Assembly: GCA_030550075.1 (NCBI GenBank)
Contig: JAUQQB010000034.1
Location: forward strand, 1 to 13,746
Reading direction: 5' to 3'
Source of the DNA: Chloroflexota bacterium
GTDB lineage: Bacteria; Chloroflexota; Anaerolineae; Thermoflexales; Thermoflexaceae
DNA: 13,746 nucleotides
In this document: one piece after another, positions 1 through 5,388 of the stretch
Position numbering within the stretch: position 1 is the stretch's first letter
Layout of the letters: each line of letters begins with the position of its first letter
The notes under the pieces: model-generated
What the model saw: the letters and a program-made list of their open reading frames with translations, nothing else
What the model was told of the DNA's origin: nothing
Databases searched by the model: none
Position numbers and translations under genes: made by a program

Positions 1-48
1 TCGGCCCCCAAAGCCCCCATCCGGGAACCCTCACACCGTCCGGGGAGA

Positions 49-1032
49 CTACTGGTCAGATGGGTAGGTAGTTACGGTGAGACGGGCGTAGAAACCTATC
101 CGGACCCGCCACCAGATCCGGGGAAGGCGGGTGAGCATCGCGCCGAGGCTTAAATGGGCCCTTCGTCGGAACACATCGTAATCATGGGCTTCGATATCTT
201 CCAGAATCCCACGGTATAGTTCGGCTGCGGCTGCGATGGCCAGACGCCCATCGGGGTTTAATCCCATCACGCCCGGGAGCGCTTCCGCGTAGAGACGGCG
301 AACCCGGGCGATCTGGAAGCGCATGAAATCCCGCCAGCGCCCATCGACTCGTCCTATCGCGATATCATCTTCAGTGAGGCGAAACGCGCGCAACTCTTCC
401 TGCGGCAGATACAGCCGCTGGCGCTTCCAGTCCTCCCCCACATCCCGCAGGATGTTAGTCAGTTGCAACGCGACCCCCAGGCGGATCGCATAAGGGATGA
501 TTTCGGAGTCGGAAAAGCCGATGATATGCATGCTCATCAATCCGACGGTGGAGGCGACCCCGTAGCAATAGGCTGCCAGCTCCGCGAACGTTTCATAGCG
601 GGTTTGTCGAAGATCCTGGGAAAGCGCGTCGAGCAATTGTTCCACGTAGGTTGCTGGGATCCGATAGCGGATGCGGGTGTCTGCCCATGCCAGCGCGACC
701 GGCTCGTCATCTGGCGGGGGATCGGCGTGAATGATCCGACGCCAGCGGGTGAGTTCCGCCTCTGGATCTCCCCGGGGCATATCCACGATGTCGTCAGCGA
801 CCCGGCAAAGCGCATACAGCGCCCGCACGGCTTTTCGCTTGGGGGCAGGCAGCAGCATCGAGGCCAGATAGAATGAGCGACTGTGCTGTCGAATGACTCG
901 CTCACATATCTCATAGGCCCGGCGCAGCCGCGTGTCGCTAGGGATGTGCGCGCGGAAGGAGCCGGAAGGATTCAGGGCTGCTCGGGCTCGCTCGACCAGC
1001 GGCTGTTCCCAATCTGCTAAGGCAAGAGCCAT
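49..1032 (-). CDS. crtB: Phytoene synthase CrtB
   Basis: Predicted to condense two geranylgeranyl diphosphate molecules head-to-head into 15-cis-phytoene, the first committed step of C40 carotenoid synthesis, on the inner face of the membrane. The 327-residue product has the usual length for the squalene/phytoene synthase family. Both Mg-diphosphate-binding acidic motifs are visible: DDIVD at residues 80-84 and DVGED at 197-201, the latter inside a family-typical stretch (LQLTNILRDVGEDWKRQRLYLP). The HSRSFYLAS segment near residues 50-58 and the YCYGVASTVG segment near 155-164 also fit. The ATG at 1032 has a G-rich stretch 6-10 nt upstream as a weak ribosome site; no better in-frame start is seen. 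It diverges from crtI, and its leader is about 290 nt. A short frame with a better Shine-Dalgarno starts at 1081 and overlaps this start. The gene ends with TAG. The family call is secure. Confidence 0.96.
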   Translation of the reverse strand: MALALADWEQPLVERARAALNPSGSFRAHIPSDTRLRRAYEICERVIRQHSRSFYLASMLLPAPKRKAVRALYALCRVADDIVDMPRGDPEAELTRWRRIIHADPPPDDEPVALAWADTRIRYRIPATYVEQLLDALSQDLRQTRYETFAELAAYCYGVASTVGLMSMHIIGFSDSEIIPYAIRLGVALQLTNILRDVGEDWKRQRLYLPQEELRAFRLTEDDIAIGRVDGRWRDFMRFQIARVRRLYAEALPGVMGLNPDGRLAIAAAAELYRGILEDIEAHDYDVFRRRAHLSLGAMLTRLPRIWWRVRIGFYARLTVTTYPSDQ

Positions 1033-1285
1033 CCGATCCCCCAGAATCGGTAAACTCTGCCCCTCGATGGGCGAGAACCATGCTTTCGGATTTCCTCCTC
1101 TGTGGCCCTTCAGGCCGCGGAAACGGGAACCTGCAGCTTTTGGGGGACGGAACCTCTGGAGGCAACCCCGCGCCCCCCAATCCTCAAAGGGGGAGACCGA
1201 CTTCGGAGCCGGGCATCGGTCAGCAGGCAGGCGGATGGCCCCTTCCGCCAGATCGATCCACAGACCGGAAATTGCGGCCCCTCCT

Positions 1286-1316
1286 CTGCCTCAGGTGGCT
1301 CGCCACATCGGGGCAG
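1286..1316 (-). other. Stem-loop at the 5' end of the crtB leader
   Basis: Two nested inverted repeats form one helix: an outer CTGCC (1286-1290) with GGCAG (1312-1316), and an inner GTGGC (1295-1299) with GCCAC (1302-1306). If crtB transcription starts near 1321, the helix occupies roughly nucleotides 6-36 of the mRNA. No T-tract follows, so a simple Rho-independent terminator is unlikely. A 5' stabilising hairpin or an attenuator element are alternatives. Confidence 0.4.
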
Positions 1317-1327
1317 GCTACGGCCTG

Positions 1328-1356
1328 ACTATACCACATTGTCCAATTTTTGTCAA
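1328..1356 (-). promoter_or_regulatory. Sigma-70-type promoter of crtB
   Basis: Read on the minus strand, a perfect -35 hexamer TTGACA (1356-1351) is followed after exactly 17 bp by TATAGT (1333-1328), close to the TATAAT consensus. The predicted start of transcription is near 1321, giving a leader of about 290 nt before crtB. The -35 hexamer coincides with the middle of the three direct repeats of the putative CarH operator, and a second repeat lies in the spacer. Repressor binding would therefore exclude RNA polymerase. No transcript data were available. Confidence 0.8.
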
Positions 1357-1372
1357 TATTATGTCAATGATA
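1340..1372. promoter_or_regulatory. Putative CarH/LitR operator: three 11-bp-spaced direct repeats
   Basis: On the plus strand the blocks TGTCCAAT, TGTCAATA and TGTCAATG begin at 1340, 1351 and 1362, a spacing of exactly 11 bp. On the minus strand they read ATTGACA, ATTGACA and TTGGACA, all fitting the nTnnACA pattern reported, as I recall, for CarH operators. Thermus CarH binds as a tetramer, with three DNA-binding domains contacting three tandem 11-bp repeats over a -35 element. The same geometry is seen here over the crtB -35. A CarH-like gene lies about 2.1 kb downstream. An inverted TTGACA at 1375-1380 pairs with the last repeat around GATATC. The assignment is an inference from spacing, sequence and context. 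Confidence 0.75.
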
Positions 1373-1374
1373 TC

Positions 1375-1403
1375 TTGACAAAATGAGCTCATTGGGGTAG
1401 GAT
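1375..1403 (+). promoter_or_regulatory. Sigma-70-type promoter of crtI
   Basis: A perfect TTGACA (1375-1380) is separated by exactly 17 bp from TAGGAT (1398-1403), a reasonable but weaker -10 element. Transcription would begin near 1410, leaving a leader of about 250 nt before crtI. The -35 hexamer starts 8 bp beyond the last TGTCAA operator block, so the crtB and crtI promoters are arranged back to back with the operator between and over them. One CarH complex could plausibly control both directions. Confidence 0.65.
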
Positions 1404-1421
1404 AGACCAGGGTGCAGGAGG

Positions 1422-1457
1422 CGGGCATGTCTCCGGCAACTGCCGGAGACATGCCCG
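1422..1457. repeat. Perfect 17-bp inverted repeat at the start of the crtI leader
   Basis: Arms CGGGCATGTCTCCGGCA (1422-1438) and its exact complement (1441-1457) are separated by only AC. In RNA this gives a 16-bp helix closed by an AACT tetraloop, beginning about 12 nt after the predicted crtI transcription start. No run of T follows on either strand, so an intrinsic terminator is unlikely. It could be a stabilising 5' hairpin, an attenuator part, or a dimer-binding operator. No second copy was found in the window. Confidence 0.75.
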
Positions 1458-1660
1458 ATCGTTCGGGTTCTTCCCTTCCATGCGCGGCCCTTTTGCGAGG
1501 GGTCTCGATCCCAGGGCGATCATCCTCAGAATCCGAGAGGGTGCCTCTTCCTCTGAAAACCGATCGGAACCCGGAATGGTTTGCCGGTAGGGGCGAAAAA
1601 TCTTTCGCTCTCCCCCCCAAACCGATGTGAGCTGGCAACTTATAGAAAGGAGCGCGTGAA

Positions 1661-3190
1661 ATGAATCCAAAGCGAGTGGTCGTCGTTGGGGCAGGAATCG
1701 GCGGGCTGGCGGCGGCGGCCCGATTTGCACGCCTGGGCTTTTCGGTATTCGTGCTGGAAAAAAACCACGAGCCCGGGGGCCGTTGCGGACGCCTCGTGCG
1801 AGATGGCCATCGTTTCGATACAGGGCCCACCTTGCTGCTGATGCCGGAGGTCTTTGAGCAGACGTATGCGGATCTGGGGGAGCGGATGGAGGATCATCTG
1901 GATCTGATTCGTGCGGATCCCCTCTATCAGATCTTCTTCCCGGATGGCTCCCGGCTGACGATGACCAGCGACCTGGTCGCGCTTCGGGAGCAACTGGAGG
2001 CGCTGGCCCCCGGAAGTTTTGAGGGCTTTGTGCGCTACCTTATAGACGGCCATCGTTTCTACCGGATCGCCATGGAGCGCTTTATCGGGCGGAACTTCCT
2101 TTCTTTCTTCGATTATTTCAGCCCGACTCACCTGCGATTCCTTTTTGAGTTACGAGCCCTTGCGCCTCACTACCGGGAAACCGGGCGCTATGTGCGCGAT
2201 CCCCGCCTGCGAGCGGCGATGACGTTCCAGGACATGTATCTGGGTCTGAGCCCGTATGAGGCTCCGGCAACCTATGCGATGCTGGCTGCGGCGGAATTGA
2301 TCCGGGGCATCTGGTTGCCTCGAGGTGGGATGTATCGACTCGTGGAAAGCCTGGAACAGATCGCCCGGGGATGGGGCGCCCACATCGTCTATCAAGCCCC
2401 CGTGCAGCGAATTGAAATCGACGGCGATCGAGCCACAGGGGTAATCCTGGAAAGCGGGGAGCGTATCCCGGCGGATTTCGTGATCGTGAACGCGGACCTG
2501 CCTTATGCCTATCGCCATCTGTTGCCCCCAGGGCCGGAGGTTCGCCGAATCGAACGCTATCGTTACACGTGTTCGGCGATCACGTTTTACTGGGGGTTAA
2601 ATGCTCCTATATCACAGCTCTCCGCACACAACCTGTTTCTCGCTGGGGATTACCGGATGAGTTTTGAGCGGATCTTCCGTGATCGCGTCCTGCCCGACGA
2701 GCCCAGTTTTTACGTCCACGCGCCAGCACGCCTGGATCCATCGGCCGCTCCTCTTGCCGGAGACACGTTGATGGTTCTGGTGCCGGTGGGACATCTGGAT
2801 CCGGTGCGACCGGATATAGATGCTTTCGTTAATCGCGCCAGGATGGAAGTGGAGCGACGATTGAAGGAGGAACTGGGGGTTCGGGTCGGTGAGCTGCGTC
2901 GCTTTGAGGTGACCTATAACCCGGAGACCTGGCAGCGCCTCTATAATCTGGAAAAAGGAGCGGCCTTTGGCCTTAGCCATCACTTTTCGCAGATGGGCTA
3001 TCTGCGGCCCTCGAACCGTCATCCCCGATATCGGAATCTGTATTTTGTGGGCGCCAGCACCCATCCGGGAACCGGCCTGCCGATGGTGCTGATTTCCGCC
3101 CGGCTCACGGTGGAGCGCCTGATCGAAGAGCACGGAATTGCTTCCCCACGCCACCGGCATGTTCTCGCCCAGGCTCCTGCCGTGTCTTGA
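1661..3190 (+). CDS. crtI: Phytoene desaturase CrtI
   Basis: Predicted FAD-dependent desaturase that converts phytoene, in up to four dehydrogenations, to lycopene at the membrane. The 509-residue protein starts with the dinucleotide-binding fold: VVVVGAGIGG at residues 6-15, an acidic strand end at E33, then EPGGRCGRL near 37-45 and HRFDTGPTLL near 50-59. The CrtI family C-terminal signature is present near residues 460-490 (LYFVGASTHPGTGLPMV, then an ISARLTVERL helix). Length and both ends match bacterial CrtI. The start is supported by a strong Shine-Dalgarno GAAAGGAG at 1645-1652, 8 nt before ATG. It is divergent from crtB and preceded by a long structured leader. The exact number of desaturation steps cannot be read from sequence. 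CrtN or a ketolase-like CrtO is less likely because of the CrtI-type C-terminus. Confidence 0.94.
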   Translation: MNPKRVVVVGAGIGGLAAAARFARLGFSVFVLEKNHEPGGRCGRLVRDGHRFDTGPTLLLMPEVFEQTYADLGERMEDHLDLIRADPLYQIFFPDGSRLTMTSDLVALREQLEALAPGSFEGFVRYLIDGHRFYRIAMERFIGRNFLSFFDYFSPTHLRFLFELRALAPHYRETGRYVRDPRLRAAMTFQDMYLGLSPYEAPATYAMLAAAELIRGIWLPRGGMYRLVESLEQIARGWGAHIVYQAPVQRIEIDGDRATGVILESGERIPADFVIVNADLPYAYRHLLPPGPEVRRIERYRYTCSAITFYWGLNAPISQLSAHNLFLAGDYRMSFERIFRDRVLPDEPSFYVHAPARLDPSAAPLAGDTLMVLVPVGHLDPVRPDIDAFVNRARMEVERRLKEELGVRVGELRRFEVTYNPETWQRLYNLEKGAAFGLSHHFSQMGYLRPSNRHPRYRNLYFVGASTHPGTGLPMVLISARLTVERLIEEHGIASPRHRHVLAQAPAVS

Positions 3191-3519
3191 ACGAGATGGG
3201 CGTTGCGAGATTGGATGCGCTGTTGACCTTTACCTGTGGTTTGGGGGCCTGAGTGCTTTCGTTCAGCCCACGGGGCCGCGGGCTTCATACACGACGCTTT
3301 TTCAATTAGGAGTTACGCAGTTGAAAGCTCTAAAGGTGGGACGGAATGGCCCCACCCCAAAGCCCCCATGGGAAACGAACTGCGTAAGTCCTATCAATGA
3401 TGAACGGGAGGTCTGCCAATCCGGCGGATGTTAGGGATCCCTCTGGGGATCCTGGGATGGAGTGATCGCCTGTTATGCGATAGGTCTACTGAAACTGTCT
3501 GATCCGGCTGGGGTGGCCA
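3191..3519. other. Intergenic gap between crtI and the CarH-type regulator
   Basis: This 329-bp stretch holds no convincing gene. Its central part is the 87-bp MITE-like element at 3307-3393 with its 5-bp flanking duplications. Downstream of the element are two GGATCC palindromes close together near 3436-3452. No promoter as good as those at 1328-1403 was found for the regulator gene. It may have a weak promoter of its own, one supplied by the inserted element, or read-through from crtI. No clear intrinsic terminator for crtI was seen. Confidence 0.6.
3302..3398. mobile_element. MITE-like element with 16-bp inverted ends and TCAAT target duplication
   Basis: Terminal arms TAGGAGTTACGCAGTT (3307-3322) and AACTGCGTAAGTCCTA (3378-3393) are inverted complements at 15 of 16 positions. 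The 87-bp unit is flanked on both sides by TCAAT (3302-3306 and 3394-3398), as expected for a 5-bp target-site duplication. There is no coding capacity. The interior contains a smaller hairpin around GGTGGGAC and GGCCCCACC (about 3335-3356). Ends of the type GGACTTACGCAG resemble termini I recall from bacterial insertion sequences, so this is probably a non-autonomous derivative mobilised in trans. The mobilising transposase family is not identified. Confidence 0.75.
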
Positions 3520-4827
3520 ATGGAACGCGAGGAAGAACGGCCGGCGTATGGCTTGCAGGTGGTCATGCGGGAGACGGGGATCCGTCCGGATACATTGCGA
3601 GCCTGGGAGCGAAGGTATGGGCTGCCTCGACCCCATCGGACCCCAGGCGGACACCGTCTGTATTCCCGGCGGGATATCGAGATGATCCGCTGGTTGCTGG
3701 CCCGCCAGGCGGAGGGCATGCGCATCCAGCAGGCGATTGCCCTGTGGCGAGCGCTGGAAGCGGCAGGTCAGGATCCCCTGCGGGGGATGCCGGTTTCTCC
3801 TCCCCCTCGCGAGATGGGCCCGGCCTCCATGGAGGCCCTCCGACAGGCCTGGGTGGAGGCGGTGTTGAACTTTAACGAAGAAGAGGCAGACCGGGTCTGG
3901 AGTCAAGCTCTGGCCCTGTATTCTGTGGAGCAGGTGTGCATCGGCCTGGGGATTGCCGGGATGATTGAGGTCGGCGAGCGCTGGTATCGAGGAACCGCTA
4001 CGGTGCAGCAGGAGCATTTCGCCTCGGCGCTGATGAGCCGTCGCCTCCATGCAATGATTGCGGCAGCCCCTCCTCCCATTCGCCCGGAGCGGATCCTGGT
4101 GGCCGGGCCGCCTCAGGAGATCCATGCGTTGCCGGGCCTGCTCATCACGCTGCTGCTTCGCCGCCATGGATGGATGGTGGTGGACCTGGGGGCTGATGTC
4201 CCCTTCGTTCAGATGGAGGAAGTTCTGGAGGCCATGCGGCCGCATCTGATCGTGATGACGGCTCAGACCCTGTATACCGCAGCCACTCTGGCCGATGCAG
4301 CCGATTTCATCCAGCGCTATGGGGTTCGATTGGCCTTTGGCGGGGGGATCTTCCAGCGCTATCCGGAAGCCCGGCGATATATCTTTGGACATTACCTGGG
4401 GGATCGATGGGAGGAAGTGCCTCAGCGGGTCCTGGAGATCCTGACGGGTTCAGATCCCCCACCCGCCCTCCCCCTGCCCACGGAGTATCTCGAGGCGCTC
4501 CGTCGTTATCGCCTTCATCGGCCGCAGATCGAGCTGGAGCTGGCCCATCAAGTGGGAGCGGAACTTCGAATCCTGCAGGAACTGGACCTGGATCTCGTCA
4601 GCCCTGATCGCATGCTGGAGGCTTCGCTGCGCCTGGGGGTGGTTGAGCTGGCCCGAGGGGAGATGCAATGGCTCGCGGATTTCTTCCGCCATCATCAGCT
4701 GCCGCTCCTGGCGCTGCGATCCGTTTTGCTTGGATATGCGGCGGGCTTGCGGCAGATCGCGGATCCTGGGGATCCGCTGGCGCGTCTGGCCTCCATCCTG
4801 GAGGAGGAGGCCAGCGACCTGCGATAA
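3520..4827 (+). CDS. carH: CarH/LitR-type B12-dependent photoreceptor repressor (MerR family)
   Basis: Predicted light-sensing transcriptional repressor that binds adenosylcobalamin in the dark, tetramerises on operator DNA and lets go after photolysis. The 435-residue protein has a MerR winged helix-turn-helix at residues 11-60 (RPDTLRAWERRYGLPRP and GGHRLYSRRD). A helical B12-cap region at about 105-180 carries the W-x9-EH photoreceptor signature (W155, E165, H166). A cobalamin-binding Rossmann domain at about 190-305 has E200-I-H202, the presumed lower-ligand histidine, plus LGADVP and FGGG near 223 and 273. In the usual ExHxxG motif the glycine is shifted by one (EIHALPG). Residues about 310-435 are an extra helical C-terminal segment that I do not recognise; typical CarH proteins end near 285. 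A GGGGTGG stretch lies just before the ATG. The likely target is the crtB/crtI operator at 1340-1372. Confidence 0.9.
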   Translation: MEREEERPAYGLQVVMRETGIRPDTLRAWERRYGLPRPHRTPGGHRLYSRRDIEMIRWLLARQAEGMRIQQAIALWRALEAAGQDPLRGMPVSPPPREMGPASMEALRQAWVEAVLNFNEEEADRVWSQALALYSVEQVCIGLGIAGMIEVGERWYRGTATVQQEHFASALMSRRLHAMIAAAPPPIRPERILVAGPPQEIHALPGLLITLLLRRHGWMVVDLGADVPFVQMEEVLEAMRPHLIVMTAQTLYTAATLADAADFIQRYGVRLAFGGGIFQRYPEARRYIFGHYLGDRWEEVPQRVLEILTGSDPPPALPLPTEYLEALRRYRLHRPQIELELAHQVGAELRILQELDLDLVSPDRMLEASLRLGVVELARGEMQWLADFFRHHQLPLLALRSVLLGYAAGLRQIADPGDPLARLASILEEEASDLR

Positions 4828-4944
4828 GAGTTAGCTTGAAACCTGACCGATCCCCGGCTCGAATCCGCCCATCGCAATCGGGCTGGATGCCCGGGCTGGG
4901 CAATCGGTGAGGCTCGAAACGAACGTTCAGGTTTGGAGCAAGCT
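4828..4944. other. Repeat-bearing 117-bp gap between carH and the SRPBCC gene
   Basis: The gap contains an 8-bp inverted pair, AAACCTGA at 4839-4846 and TCAGGTTT at 4927-4934, that brackets almost the whole spacer. It also has two short direct repeats: GGCTCGAA at 4856 and 4911, and GCAATCGG at 4874 and 4900. No good promoter or terminator was recognised. Co-transcription of carH with the downstream pair is possible but not certain. Confidence 0.4.
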
Positions 4945-5388
4945 ATGAGATTTCGCTACGCCTTCACCGTGAGGGCGCCGATCGAAAAAGTCTCCGCGCT
5001 GCACCGGGATCCGACGGTTCTGGAACTTCTGACTCCATCGCTCCTGGGGTGGAGCTGGGAGCATCGGGAGCCGGTGGCGGAGGGCTCCATCGTGCGCTTT
5101 GTGATCGGCCGTGGCCCGTTTCGAATCCGATGGATGGCCCGCCATCGGGCGGTTTCGGAGCTCGGGTTCACGGATGAGCAGCTGGAAGGCCCGTTCCGGC
5201 GATGGGTCCATACCCATCGCTTTGAACAACAGGGCCCTCAGTGCACCCGGATTGTCGAGGAGATCGAAGCCCGCTGGCCCTCCCACCCCATTCGCTGGAT
5301 CCTGGCCACCGGGATATGGGTCGGCCTTCCGCTTTTATTCGCTTATCGGGCCCGGAGGATTCGGAAGTTGCTGGAGATGCAGGCATGA
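4945..5388 (+). CDS. SRPBCC-fold (START/polyketide-cyclase-like) ligand-binding protein
   Basis: The 147-residue product looks like the SRPBCC superfamily, helix-grip proteins that bind hydrophobic ligands. Visible features are the N-terminal strand and helix (FRYAFTVRAPIEKVSALHRD) and the central DEQLEGPFRRWVHTHRF segment near 75-95 followed by TRIVEEIE. This pattern is typical of the family members annotated as cyclase/dehydrase or SRPBCC. A hydrophobic stretch near 118-135 with a basic tail (RARRIRKLL) suggests membrane association. The ATG at 4945 is preferred over an in-frame TTG at 4933 because GGAG (4935-4938) lies 6 nt before it. Its stop overlaps the crtD start in an ATGA, so the two are probably translationally coupled. 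A role as carotenoid carrier or desaturase partner is my inference; no catalytic function is claimed. Confidence 0.75.
   Translation: MRFRYAFTVRAPIEKVSALHRDPTVLELLTPSLLGWSWEHREPVAEGSIVRFVIGRGPFRIRWMARHRAVSELGFTDEQLEGPFRRWVHTHRFEQQGPQCTRIVEEIEARWPSHPIRWILATGIWVGLPLLFAYRARRIRKLLEMQA

Larger units (their letters stand above)
1033..1660. other. Divergent crtB/crtI control region (no convincing gene)
   Basis: This 628-bp gap separates the divergent crtB and crtI genes. Its centre (about 1328-1403) is AT-rich in an otherwise GC-rich window and holds two outward-facing promoters and three 11-bp-spaced operator repeats, each listed separately. The flanks become long untranslated leaders of about 290 nt toward crtB and 250 nt toward crtI. 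Both are GC-rich and rich in short inverted repeats: 1286-1316, GACCGA/TCGGTC at 1195-1200 and 1216-1221, 1422-1457, and GCGAAA/TTTCGC at 1593-1608. Open frames here are short and lack family signatures. The conserved boxes of a cobalamin riboswitch were sought because the regulator is B12-dependent, but none was seen by eye. Confidence 0.75.

Noticed and set aside
1033..1320. Cobalamin riboswitch in the long crtB leader
   Set aside because: It would fit a B12-dependent regulon, but the conserved B12-box-like segments were not seen on reading the minus strand. A covariance-model search would settle it.
1422..1457. Intrinsic terminator at the crtI leader palindrome
   Set aside because: The helix is strong but no T-tract follows on either strand, and it lies immediately after a promoter.
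1412..1630. 72-codon open frame in the crtI leader
   Set aside because: It includes the palindrome, has no ribosome site or family resemblance, and composition fits an untranslated leader.
3394..4392. 332-codon open frame antisense to the CarH-like gene
   Set aside because: Low-complexity H/R/P/Q-rich translation with no family motif, fully opposite a well-supported gene. It is a by-product of GC-rich codon use.
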